A stretch of DNA of 10,072 nucleotides. It comes from Clostridia bacterium (lineage in GTDB: Bacteria; Bacillota; Clostridia; Oscillospirales; CAG-272). Positions 1 to 8,585 of the stretch are shown here, one piece after another. The stretch lies in NCBI GenBank assembly GCA_900770145.1, contig CAAGJL010000178.1:1-10072 (forward strand), in the 5' to 3' direction. Each line of letters begins with the position of its first letter. Position 1 is the stretch's first letter. The notes under the pieces are model-generated. The model saw only the letters and a list, made by a program, of their open reading frames with translations, was not told the origin of the DNA and did not search any database. The translations under genes and the position numbers were made by a program.

Positions 1-3000
1 TCGGCGGCGCGGACGCCGCCGTTCTGAAAGCCCTGTTTGAGGGCGAGCTGGCGCACATCCCCGACTCCGTTCTCGGTGACGCGGTGGTCAGCGATATTTT
101 CCTGCCCCGGCGGATTGAGGGGAAAAACATTTCCATCACCTGGGCAAGCTCCGATGACGCCAGCATTTCCGCAAACGGGCGCCTTGCCGACACCTTAAAA
201 GAAAATACCGTGGTCACGCTGTATACAAAGATTGTGATCAACGAAAAAGTTTATACCCATTCCTTTACCTTCAAAGTCACCAGTCAGACGCGGGAGGTCA
301 AGTTCAAGTACCTCGTCTCTCAGTTAAGCCCCATCAACTTAAATAAGGTAGGAATGGAAAACGGACTGTTTTACCTGCCGACCGCGGACGGCGGCGCGCA
401 GGACTACCGCGGTGAATTTGATATGTATGCCGCGGAGGATTCCACAAGGCTGTGGGCGGCATTCCGTGACATTGGCTTAACCGATCTTCACTACACGGTG
501 CACAGCAGTTACAGTTTTGTTTCCCTGACCGAGGGCGGGAGTGGCGTTTATCTCAACTCCGCCACGTTCTTCACCTTTGCGCAGATGAGCGTGACCGGCA
601 CTTTTACCGACGGGGAAACCGAAGAGGGCACCGTCAATATCATCATTGAACTCGGCAACAACTCCGAACTCTATGACCTGGTGTTTGCCTTTGTGGAAAA
701 GAAATTCGGCGCGGTGGACATTCTGCAAAACATTCTGGACACGCGCGCGGTTTACGGCGCGAAATATGAGCGCGGTGATTTTTATCTGGACGCGGAATAC
801 CAAGGCATCGGCATCAGTTACGCCCCGGCGACCGAGGGCGCGGGCATTACCTCCATCACCGTCGAGAACGGCAAATGGCACGCGGCGGTAGATCCCACCG
901 GGTTTGCCACCACCGAGAGCAGTGTCGGCATCGTTGTGACCGTGAAAAAGGAGGGGGATACCTCCGGCGGCATCAGCCGCACGCTGTATATCACCGCGCC
1001 GGGCGTGATCAAGCCCGACAGCGTGGGTTTTGCCAATTACAGCGTGTTCAACTCGGTCAAATATCAGGTGACGGAAGCGGTGAAAAACGAGGAGATCGAC
1101 GGCGCCGCCGAGCGGGTGGAAAGCCTGCCCGCCATCACGGTGGACAGCGCGGACAACGGCAAAAAGCCCACCGGCTTTACCGAAGTCGCCAATACTCTTG
1201 TCACCAACAGCACCCCAAAATATATTCTGGTGCGCGACGCGGCGCTCGCGCCCACGCTGACCTTCCGTGTAGGAAACTCTGCCGGGGCTTCCGCCGCGCA
1301 CAACAAAGCATACCTGTTTGCCCGCCTGCTTGCCTGGGCAACCGGAAACGAGAAAAAGCAACAGCCGATATACCCGATCGGCTCCTACTCCGATGTGGTC
1401 TCTGACGGCAACGAGTATATCAGCGAAAACGAAAAGGCGGTTTTGATTGCATTTCTTGCCGGAATCAACGGCTATGACGCCGAAAAAGCCACCGCTCTGC
1501 TTGCCTCCGCGACCACGGCAGTGAAAAACGGACACGTGATTGACGACTATGACGCCGTGGCGGAAAAAGTCAAGGAGCTGATTACCACCTACTCCACCGA
1601 CACGATGCTTTACTTCAAATATACCGAGGTCTTGCAGTGGGCGCTGAACGAAAAGAACTTCCCCAATGCCGGCGGCGGGAACCAGTACGCTCCGCCAAAC
1701 CTTGGCTATATCGGCAAATATGACATTGATATGAGTCAAAACAACGGCACAACTTATACCAGCAGCACCCTGAACTGGTCGTCCACCCCGAGCACGTGGA
1801 AAGCCAACCCAAAAAGTTCCTATTGGAATTCTAAATATTACAACTATCAGGAGGACAGAACAGAATATATCTCGGACGCGGAAGCGCAGTGCCTGATTGC
1901 CTTTTGGTGGGGCGTGAACGAGAGCGCGGGGAGAGCGTTTGCCACGACCCTGCTTGCCAGTTGCGTGGTGCCCACTTACCTGCACGAGGACGGCGCGGGG
2001 ATACTGGTCAACGCCATTTATGAAGCAATGGGCACCGACGCCTTTACCGTTGCCCTGTCGGACGGCGTGCCGCAGATTTCCATTCTCGATTTCTCTACCG
2101 CGGGGCTGGATCATTTCGCCGCACTGACCGAAATTGCGGTCTATGGCAAACTGGACGGAGAAAACGTATTACTGCCCGCGTTCCTGACCGAGTCTTCCGC
2201 CAACGGCTATTTCAACCGCGTGACCAAGTTGGACGCGGAACGCACGGACACGCGTCTGACCCGGATGGTGATGCAGGCGTGCTCCGCCGGATATGTGACG
2301 CTGGATCTGACCAACATCTCGCGCCTTTCGGCACTGACAAAGTTGGATCTTTCCTACAATCCGGGCGTAGCCACATTGGGCGATTTGCTGAATCTGAACA
2401 TTCGGGAAATCACCTTGCTGGACGTGCACCGGGTCGCCGTGTACGGCGATTACCTCACCTATGTGCTGGAAAACATCAAGGTCAACGCCAAATCCGCCAC
2501 GATTTACTACACATCGGGCGACGTGCGCACGCCGTACACCACCAATGCTACCGCCACCTCGGACTCCTTACGGTTTCTGAAAGAACTGACCCTGATCAAC
2601 AGCCCGTATCTCCTGCTGCCGATCAACGTCAACGGGGAAAAGATTCAGTGGTATGTGGAAAAGGGCACCCCCGCCTATATCATCACGGGAGCGGGTAACG
2701 ATAAAATCACCGGAACCGTCAACTCCGCCGCCGATATGGATCGGATGCTGAAAAATTATTATGCCGACACCACCGATAAGAAAATCTACCGGCTGGTTTA
2801 CGAAAACGGCAGTTATGCCTTCAAAGAAACCGGCGACCGTTTTGACGAAAAAGTGACTTCCCCGCCCGACGCGGGGAGTGTGGATTGGAGCAATGCAACG
2901 GAAAGCGAATGGTCAAACGGCTCCGAAAAGATCAATGACACCGGCTGGTCACTGCCAAGCGCCGCTTCTCAGGTCAATATCAACGGAGGGGGCGTTACGC

Positions 3001-4541
3001 TTGTTGAGCGCGGCACCGCCACCCGACGATGGTGGTACTACTACTTCGAGACCAAGCTGTTCTCCTTTGTTGATGGAAACGGAACCACAAAGGACTGCTA
3101 CTTCCTTTACTCCAAGACGGAAACCGTCACAAAAACAATGACTTATCGATATCGGAAAGGAACATATGCGGAAGTTTCCGGCACTTATCTGCTGAATGAC
3201 GGAAGCGTGGTAACGGTCAATTACGCCAGAACCGCCGACGGAAAGTACGTGGACTATACCGTGACTTTGTCAAGAGTCTACACTTTGTACTATGCCTATA
3301 CCGATAGCACTTATTACAGCACCTCTGCCACGTCCTCGCCTACTAACGGAACGCTGACCCTGATTCCCTACCAAAATGCGGAATTGGTATGCAACAACAG
3401 CGGGGGAAAAACATATCAGAACAATTATGACGGGTTTTATTATTGTAATCCGGAGAGCGATGCCGTTACCGGCGCTGCCTGCGGCACACAAACCTATACG
3501 GGCACCGATGCGCAAACCCGGATGGAGAGTTATCTCGGCAGTCTGAGCAGCACCAGTCCCCTGTGGCAATCGGAATCCGCCGAACCTTCGATTACGCAAA
3601 AAACGCACTACTCCTATACCACAATCGTCAACAGCCCAACCGACAGAGACAGCGCGGTGGAATACGCGGCGACGGTGGCAAACGGGTATTATCTGTATCA
3701 ATTCCAAGGCGGAACAAACAACAGCAATACGTATTATGTGGGCGGCAATACGATAACCAGCAGTTACATCCCTTACGCGACAACCAATGCGCAGGGGTAT
3801 CGCCTGACCTTTGACGGGACCAACGGCTTTGTATGGGTCTCGCACACCCTGCAAAACGATACCGGTGATGCCACGATGGAGGCGATTCTGAAAGCGGCGC
3901 AAGCCGCCAAAGACACCGTGGAATTCGGCAACTATTACGGCACGTATTACTGCTTCTACGGTGGCACGGACAGCGCGCCCGATGTATTGGTCAACGGCAA
4001 AACTTTCACAAGGTATTCGGTCTACCGCCTGCTGACCGATGAAAACGGAGATTTCTATTATGCCTCCGGCGACCGGTTGCCCGCCGAAAAGCGCACTTTT
4101 ACGGTATTCAGCAGTTCGGATGCATTGAAAACCGCGCTGAATGCCGCCGCGAAAGAGCAAACCGGCGCGATGGCGGTCGGTTCCATTGCCTACTACACCG
4201 GCGGAAAAGACATTTTCTACGCCAACGGCATGTTGGAGCTGACGTTGAATACCACCACCAAAGTTTACTACTTCAAAACCATGGGCGGTATCGGCAACAT
4301 TTCCATAAACATCACCAAGGATTCTTCCGGCAATGAGACTGCCGCCAGTTTCAACATCACGGAAAGCAAGGGGCAAAACCTCAGTGCAAACGGGCTTTCC
4401 AAATTCACCAACGTCCGCTACGTGGGCACCTCGTCTACCAGTTTTTACAGCGGCACAGGCGGCAGTGAGGAAGTGGTGATTGTGGCGCGGGTGCTGGGCA
4501 CCGGCGATATCCGTAAATTCAAAGTAACCGTTTCCGCTTAA
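1..4541 (+). CDS. Giant modular surface protein (Ig-like modules, leucine-rich repeats, Tyr/Thr-rich C-terminal half); 5'-truncated by window edge
   Basis: The reading frame is open from base 3 to the TAA at 4539-4541, so the N-terminus lies upstream. The GTG at 84 has no ribosome binding site and falls inside a domain, so it is not the start. Numbering residues from base 3, about 1-93 form an atrophied bacterial Ig module (aBig_2 type) with the hallmark ITWASSDDASISANG. Further beta-sandwich-like modules, each preceded by a short helix, appear at roughly 122-217, 249-333 and 337-424. A helical unit is duplicated at about 436-503 and 537-653. Degenerate leucine-rich repeats occupy about 692-872, for example TLDLTNISRLSALTKLDLSY. 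The rest is rich in Tyr, Thr, Ser, Asn and Gly and ends in an Ig-like strand (KFKVTVSA). There is no LPXTG motif, C-terminal membrane helix or S-layer homology domain. It is probably an exported adhesin or matrix component; the exact function is unknown. It is the first visible gene of the operon. Confidence 0.88.
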   Translation, partial: GGADAAVLKALFEGELAHIPDSVLGDAVVSDIFLPRRIEGKNISITWASSDDASISANGRLADTLKENTVVTLYTKIVINEKVYTHSFTFKVTSQTREVKFKYLVSQLSPINLNKVGMENGLFYLPTADGGAQDYRGEFDMYAAEDSTRLWAAFRDIGLTDLHYTVHSSYSFVSLTEGGSGVYLNSATFFTFAQMSVTGTFTDGETEEGTVNIIIELGNNSELYDLVFAFVEKKFGAVDILQNILDTRAVYGAKYERGDFYLDAEYQGIGISYAPATEGAGITSITVENGKWHAAVDPTGFATTESSVGIVVTVKKEGDTSGGISRTLYITAPGVIKPDSVGFANYSVFNSVKYQVTEAVKNEEIDGAAERVESLPAITVDSADNGKKPTGFTEVANTLVTNSTPKYILVRDAALAPTLTFRVGNSAGASAAHNKAYLFARLLAWATGNEKKQQPIYPIGSYSDVVSDGNEYISENEKAVLIAFLAGINGYDAEKATALLASATTAVKNGHVIDDYDAVAEKVKELITTYSTDTMLYFKYTEVLQWALNEKNFPNAGGGNQYAPPNLGYIGKYDIDMSQNNGTTYTSSTLNWSSTPSTWKANPKSSYWNSKYYNYQEDRTEYISDAEAQCLIAFWWGVNESAGRAFATTLLASCVVPTYLHEDGAGILVNAIYEAMGTDAFTVALSDGVPQISILDFSTAGLDHFAALTEIAVYGKLDGENVLLPAFLTESSANGYFNRVTKLDAERTDTRLTRMVMQACSAGYVTLDLTNISRLSALTKLDLSYNPGVATLGDLLNLNIREITLLDVHRVAVYGDYLTYVLENIKVNAKSATIYYTSGDVRTPYTTNATATSDSLRFLKELTLINSPYLLLPINVNGEKIQWYVEKGTPAYIITGAGNDKITGTVNSAADMDRMLKNYYADTTDKKIYRLVYENGSYAFKETGDRFDEKVTSPPDAGSVDWSNATESEWSNGSEKINDTGWSLPSAASQVNINGGGVTLVERGTATRRWWYYYFETKLFSFVDGNGTTKDCYFLYSKTETVTKTMTYRYRKGTYAEVSGTYLLNDGSVVTVNYARTADGKYVDYTVTLSRVYTLYYAYTDSTYYSTSATSSPTNGTLTLIPYQNAELVCNNSGGKTYQNNYDGFYYCNPESDAVTGAACGTQTYTGTDAQTRMESYLGSLSSTSPLWQSESAEPSITQKTHYSYTTIVNSPTDRDSAVEYAATVANGYYLYQFQGGTNNSNTYYVGGNTITSSYIPYATTNAQGYRLTFDGTNGFVWVSHTLQNDTGDATMEAILKAAQAAKDTVEFGNYYGTYYCFYGGTDSAPDVLVNGKTFTRYSVYRLLTDENGDFYYASGDRLPAEKRTFTVFSSSDALKTALNAAAKEQTGAMAVGSIAYYTGGKDIFYANGMLELTLNTTTKVYYFKTMGGIGNISINITKDSSGNETAASFNITESKGQNLSANGLSKFTNVRYVGTSSTSFYSGTGGSEEVVIVARVLGTGDIRKFKVTVSA
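1308..1511 (+). repeat. Internal protein duplication, copy 1 (helical unit)
   Basis: This is the first copy of a diverged duplicated unit within the giant surface protein. It begins with an amphipathic helix carrying the pattern LLAWATGNEKKQQP and ends with EYISENEKAVLIAFLAGIN and an ALLAS helix. The second copy at 1611-1961 has the same order of elements: LQWALNEKNFP, then EYISDAEAQCLIAFWWGVN, then TLLAS. The duplication is visible at protein level but diverged at DNA level, so it is old. I do not recognise the fold. Confidence 0.6.
1611..1961 (+). repeat. Internal protein duplication, copy 2, with a Tyr/Ser/Asn-rich insert
   Basis: This is the second copy of the helical unit found at 1308-1511. 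The two conserved halves are separated by a longer linker of about 60 residues rich in Tyr, Ser, Asn, Trp and Gly, including SKYYNYQEDRT. Copy 1 has only about 18 residues at the same point. The insert resembles in composition the aromatic C-terminal half of the same protein. The leucine-rich repeat block follows shortly after. Confidence 0.58.
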
Positions 4542-4555
4542 AAGATTTATTAAAA

Positions 4556-4562
4556 AAGGAGG
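4556..4562 (+). promoter_or_regulatory. Ribosome binding site of second gene
   Basis: AAGGAGG is a near-perfect Shine-Dalgarno sequence. It sits 8 bases before the ATG at 4571 and 5 bases before the GTG at 4568. The spacing and the codon favour ATG 4571. The 29-base gap after the preceding stop codon has no room for a promoter, so the gene is probably co-transcribed with the one before. Confidence 0.85.
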
Positions 4563-4570
4563 GATACGTG

Positions 4571-7500
4571 ATGCGTTTCGGCGCAAAAAGCAAAAAACCG
4601 ATCGTGCTTATTTTATGCGTGGCGTTGCTTGCCGCGGCACTGACCGTGGCGGCGGTGGCGTTTTTCACTTCCTCCTTTTTCAAGACCCTCACAGGGCAGG
4701 TGGAGGGGAGCGGAAACACCGTTACCGTAGTGGAAATTGCCACGTTTGACGAGTTGTTCGCCTATTCCGTGGGGGCGGACGGCACCGGGATTTTCAACGA
4801 CAGCGCGGCGGTCTCTCCCCTCTCCGGGCGCTACATTCTGACCCTGACGGCAGACCTCACGCTTGCCGCCGACCTCACCCTGACGGCGGATTGCCACCTC
4901 GATCTTGGCAGCAACACGCTGTATCTGAACGGGCATTCCCTTGCCTTCTCTCACACTTATCACGGCACCGTCATCTTAAAAAACGGTACCGTTGTGGTGG
5001 ATAACGACCCGGAGGAGGGCGAGAGCGCAACGGACGGGAAAATTTATTTTGACACCCCGTATGCCGTGGCTTCGGCAGAAACGGTCACATTTGCGCGGCG
5101 GAACGGCACGGCACTCGACTTTGCCGACGTGAGTACCGATGTTTCCGGCATCGCGGCGGTGGCGGCGTATCACGCGCTCCGCATTGCCACGGCAAAACTC
5201 TGCAACCTGACCGACTTAGCGCTTGCCACCCCCGCCTTTGCGGAGCTGGCGGCAAAAAGCGACGCCGTGTTTGACCCCGCGCTGTTTCTCACTTCCAAAA
5301 CCTGCACCGCGTCAGGGGCAACCGAGGCGTGCGCCTTTGTTTTCCGCGACCTGGACCTGCCGGGCAACGTGCTGGCGTTGAAAGATGTCACGCTGGAATA
5401 CGCCTCCTCCGATGAGACGGTCATCAGCCCCGCGGGCAAGGTGACCCCGAATGCCGGAACCGCAACCGTGACCCTGACCATCACCGTGCGCCGGGGCGAA
5501 ACCGTCATCGGCACCTGTGCGCTCCCGCTCCACGTGCTGAACACGGAAAACGACGCGGCGCTGGCGACAGCAGGGGAAACGATGATTCACTCCTTCCTTT
5601 CCCGCTACTACTCCGAGGAGGGCGACACGGCGGGGACGCTGGTGTTCAAGCGCTCGCTGTACCTGCCCGCCAGAGTGCCGGTGGGGGGCGGGAAATACAT
5701 CACATTCGCGTTCGGCGCCTATTCCGACGCGGCGCTGACGAATGCGGTAACCAACGTCATCACCGTGCCGGAGAAAACCGAAAACGGCGCCACGGTTTCC
5801 AATGACGAAGTTTACTATGTAGAGCCGACTTCGGCGGTGCAGTATCTTACCGTCACCGTTACCTGCGGCGAAAGTTCCCTTTCCTCCTCTTTCAAAGTCA
5901 CCGCCAGTGACGCGGGGCTGGTGCGCACCCAGGTCTCCCTTGCGCAGGACTTTATCCTTGCCAACTACGGCGGGCAGATCACGCTTGCCCGCGTGTCAGG
6001 CTCCCCGGACAGCGCGCCGGAGTTTTTCGGGCGCGAGTTGCTCTCCCCCACGGAAGGGGGCGCGCACAGCTCCATCCAAAGCATCAAATATTCCCTGATT
6101 AACGACACCAACGCCCTGTATGAACTGACAGGGTGTGACGCGGCGCTGAACGGCAACGTCAACGGGTATCTTTCGGTGCGGGCGGGCAAAAACCCGCTGG
6201 ACTATATTCAGACCGTGCAACTGGACTGTCTGTTTACCTTTGACGACGGCGCCACCGCGCAGTTACAGATTCCCGTGCGGTGCAGCGATGACGTCAGCAC
6301 CAATGTGGGGCGGTTTGTCAGTTGGTACAACTATTACGATCAGATGTTTTTCTCCACCACCGCGTGCTATACGGCAAAAACTTTTACCATGCCCTTTGCC
6401 ACGGGCAACACCGCCGCGGATTTTGCGGTCTGCTATGATATGCGCGTGACCGGTGCGGACGGCGCCTTGAGCTGGAATACGCTCTCCGGCATTTCGGTGG
6501 GGCTTTACTACAACGGCAAGGTGCAGGTAACGCTGACCCCGGCAACCGGCGCCTCGCCCTTTGCCTACTCCTCTTACGTGAACGCGCTGAACACGTACCT
6601 TTCGGGGCTGGCGGACGCCGAGAGCACCACCGTGCTGAAAATCCTGCAGAAAATCATTGCTTACGGGGACGCGAAGTGGCAGTTTACGATCACGGCGGAC
6701 GAACTGCCGACCGCCAATCAGGATTTTGAATTTGTGTATAACTATCGCCAGCTTTCCACCGGCAGCACCGGGTTTTCTCGGCATGAGGACTCCTCTTTTG
6801 TGCCGATCGTAACCGGGTTTACCCTGCCCGGCGTGCTGACCTTCGGGGGCGCTGGTTCTGTTCTGCGGGACGCCAACCTGTACGCCTGGATGGGCGCGGT
6901 GTTCGGCGGCGGCTCATTCCGGGACGGCGACCCGATTCTGACCGACTGGTTAAAACAGAACCTGCCCGTGGACGTAACGGACGCGGTCAACGGCGCCACG
7001 CTTGCCGCGGTACGTGATTTTTGCGGCATCCAGTATATTTCCGGCGCCACGCTCGTCAACCTGACAGGGGTAAACCTTTCCGGCAAGCTTGCCGATAACC
7101 TGAACTACCTCGGCGGGATGAACGCCATCGAAACGCTGAATCTCACCAACTGCGGCATTGTTTCCGTCTTTTCGGCAACCGCGCCGAACGACGAAAACCT
7201 GACCCGGCTGACCGGGCTGAAAAATCTGAAAATTCTGTATCTCGGCAACGCCTACGGCACCACGACAAACCTCAACCGGATCGAATCGTTTGAGTTCTTA
7301 TTGCAGATTCCCTCTCTTACCGTCGTGTATGTTTACGGAAACACCCCGAGCGACACCAGCAGTACCACCGCCGCCGTCAAGCAGATTTTCTACGGCTCGA
7401 CGGGTCTGGTCAATATGGAATACTTCGGGGAGCTGACAAGCGCGGGGGTGGCAGTCTACAATACCGTCAGCGAAACGACGCCTTTGCTGTTTGAAAATGC

Positions 7501-7840
7501 CTCCGGCGTGAATGCCTACAAAATTTTACTGGGGATTGAATATCAGAAAAAACTGCGCGAAGGCGAGTCCATCTCTGCGGTTTATGCTGATTTTGCGGGT
7601 GCAACGGCGGCAGACCTCGGGCTTGACACGCTGACCTACACCATCGGCACCGCTACGTACACCGTGACCGCTTCCGAGCTCCGGTGGGGGGTGGACGGAG
7701 ACGACCCGACCACCGCCACGCGGTTTTATGTGATCTATCACATCGCCGCGATGACCGCAAGCAGCGGTGCCGCCATCAGCCCGGATGTGGACATCCGCGT
7801 CAACTTTGAGATTGTGAGGGTGGCAAATGAAACTGCTTGA
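4571..7840 (+). CDS. Large exported modular protein: N-terminal membrane segment, beta-helix-like stretch, Ig-like modules, leucine-rich repeats
   Basis: The ATG at 4571 is chosen over the GTG one codon upstream because of Shine-Dalgarno spacing, giving 1089 residues. Residues 2-9 are basic and 10-31 form a membrane-spanning or signal segment ending AVAFFTSS, which resembles the Ala-aromatic-Phe junction of the next two proteins. Residues 85-145 look like a short beta-helix of the kind found in surface proteins (DLGSNTLYLNGHSL, ILKNGTVVVDN). Residues 255-325 are a bacterial Ig module with YASSDETVISPAGKV, followed by further beta-rich modules at about 330-445 and 450-575. Residues 760-815 resemble an internalin-type leucine-rich repeat cap (DANLYAWMGAVFG), and 820-925 are leucine-rich repeats (IETLNLTNCGI, LTGLKNLKILYLGN). 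A last beta-rich module runs from about 985 to the end. There is no sortase motif or C-terminal membrane helix. It is probably tethered by the N-terminal helix or released, in an adhesin or scaffold role (inference). Confidence 0.9.
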   Translation: MRFGAKSKKPIVLILCVALLAAALTVAAVAFFTSSFFKTLTGQVEGSGNTVTVVEIATFDELFAYSVGADGTGIFNDSAAVSPLSGRYILTLTADLTLAADLTLTADCHLDLGSNTLYLNGHSLAFSHTYHGTVILKNGTVVVDNDPEEGESATDGKIYFDTPYAVASAETVTFARRNGTALDFADVSTDVSGIAAVAAYHALRIATAKLCNLTDLALATPAFAELAAKSDAVFDPALFLTSKTCTASGATEACAFVFRDLDLPGNVLALKDVTLEYASSDETVISPAGKVTPNAGTATVTLTITVRRGETVIGTCALPLHVLNTENDAALATAGETMIHSFLSRYYSEEGDTAGTLVFKRSLYLPARVPVGGGKYITFAFGAYSDAALTNAVTNVITVPEKTENGATVSNDEVYYVEPTSAVQYLTVTVTCGESSLSSSFKVTASDAGLVRTQVSLAQDFILANYGGQITLARVSGSPDSAPEFFGRELLSPTEGGAHSSIQSIKYSLINDTNALYELTGCDAALNGNVNGYLSVRAGKNPLDYIQTVQLDCLFTFDDGATAQLQIPVRCSDDVSTNVGRFVSWYNYYDQMFFSTTACYTAKTFTMPFATGNTAADFAVCYDMRVTGADGALSWNTLSGISVGLYYNGKVQVTLTPATGASPFAYSSYVNALNTYLSGLADAESTTVLKILQKIIAYGDAKWQFTITADELPTANQDFEFVYNYRQLSTGSTGFSRHEDSSFVPIVTGFTLPGVLTFGGAGSVLRDANLYAWMGAVFGGGSFRDGDPILTDWLKQNLPVDVTDAVNGATLAAVRDFCGIQYISGATLVNLTGVNLSGKLADNLNYLGGMNAIETLNLTNCGIVSVFSATAPNDENLTRLTGLKNLKILYLGNAYGTTTNLNRIESFEFLLQIPSLTVVYVYGNTPSDTSSTTAAVKQIFYGSTGLVNMEYFGELTSAGVAVYNTVSETTPLLFENASGVNAYKILLGIEYQKKLREGESISAVYADFAGATAADLGLDTLTYTIGTATYTVTASELRWGVDGDDPTTATRFYVIYHIAAMTASSGAAISPDVDIRVNFEIVRVANETA
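7816..7823 (+). promoter_or_regulatory. Ribosome binding site of third gene, inside the second gene
   Basis: GAGGGTGG contains a usable GAGGG core 6 bases before the ATG at 7827. It lies within the last codons of the preceding gene, so the third gene can be reached by ribosomes finishing that gene. Confidence 0.65.
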
Positions 7841-8585
7841 AAAAATCAAAAAACACCCCAAACTGCTGACCACCGCGCTCTCCCTTGTCGTCACGCTGGC
7901 GATTCTGATCGTGGCGGTGGTGACGATGCTGCCGCGGTCGCTGGCGTGGTTTGCCTCCAACCGGCGCGCCGCCGCGGGGGGCATGACCCTGAGTGCCGCC
8001 GAGGATTATCTGCGCTTTGCCGACACGTTTACCGCCAAAGCGGTGATGAACGAAGTGGAAATCGCCTCCCGCGAGTTTGTGCGCGGGCAGGACGGCAACT
8101 ATTATTTCACCAACCCCGAAAACGGCGAGAAAAACACGCTGTTTTATGATTCCCTTTTCCCCGGCGAGCACATCGAGATGACCCTGCGCTTCACCTGCGC
8201 GCCGGGACGGGAAGGCAGCGCCTACCGGATGTATTTCAGCGGTCTTGCGGAAAGCGACACGTTTGTGACCACCGCGGGCGTGACATACAGCATTCTCGGC
8301 GTGTATCGGCTGTCGGTACGGAACGCGAAGAACGGCGCGTGGGAGGACAAGGGGTTTCTTGCCGATTACGGCGAGGGTGCCGTTGCCGTTTCCGACACGG
8401 TGGAAATCACGCGCGGCACGCTGGCGCCCGACAAGGCAGACGCGGACGGGTACTGGTCGGTGACGTTGCGCCTGACCGTTGACCTTGCGCAATATCAAAA
8501 ACTGGAAGGCATTTATTCCAACCTGCTGTCCGAAAAAACGGCGGCAATTCATTCTGTGGTGCTGGCACCGGGGGAGGGCGCGTAA
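7827..8585 (+). CDS. TasA/camelysin-like secreted protein with SipW-type signal segment
   Basis: 252 residues. A basic start (KLLEKIKKHPK) is followed by a hydrophobic segment at residues 14-34 and then RSLAWFASN at 38-45 and GGMTLSA at 51-57. This order of membrane helix, Ala-aromatic-Phe, then a Gly-rich beta strand is typical of proteins cut by the ER-type signal peptidase SipW, such as TasA and camelysin (CalY) of Bacillus. DSLFPGEHIEMTLRF at 108-122, followed by a strand-rich stretch, matches the conserved PGD-containing turn of the TasA/CalY beta-sandwich. Another beta-rich stretch, EGAVAVSDTVEI and WSVTLRLTVDL, fits the second sheet. It overlaps the preceding gene by 14 bases and is directly followed by the next gene. 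It is probably a small subunit of an extracellular fibre or matrix, though the family assignment rests on motifs only. A generic secreted beta-sandwich protein is the alternative. Confidence 0.85.
   Translation: MKLLEKIKKHPKLLTTALSLVVTLAILIVAVVTMLPRSLAWFASNRRAAAGGMTLSAAEDYLRFADTFTAKAVMNEVEIASREFVRGQDGNYYFTNPENGEKNTLFYDSLFPGEHIEMTLRFTCAPGREGSAYRMYFSGLAESDTFVTTAGVTYSILGVYRLSVRNAKNGAWEDKGFLADYGEGAVAVSDTVEITRGTLAPDKADADGYWSVTLRLTVDLAQYQKLEGIYSNLLSEKTAAIHSVVLAPGEGA
8573..8578 (+). promoter_or_regulatory. Ribosome binding site of fourth gene, inside the third gene
   Basis: GGAGGG lies 7 bases before the ATG at 8586, within the last codons of the third gene. The stop codon of that gene (8583-8585) touches the start codon, an arrangement that favours coupled translation. 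Confidence 0.8.

Noticed and set aside
84..86. GTG as the start of the first protein
   Set aside because: The frame is open upstream to the window edge, there is no Shine-Dalgarno, and the Ig module already begins upstream of it.
477..2114. Long minus-strand open frame of 545 codons opposite the first gene
   Set aside because: It lies wholly inside the clearly modular plus-strand gene, and its product has no recognisable domain and a Gly/Arg/Val/His-rich shadow composition. GC-rich codon usage commonly leaves such antisense frames open.
3270..4586. Minus-strand open frame of 438 codons
   Set aside because: Antisense to the aromatic C-terminal half of the first gene; low-complexity Ile/Gly/Arg product with no motif and no good ribosome site. 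A shadow frame.
6704..6718. LPTAN resembling a sortase signal in the second large protein
   Set aside because: It is in the middle of the protein, with no following hydrophobic stretch and basic tail.
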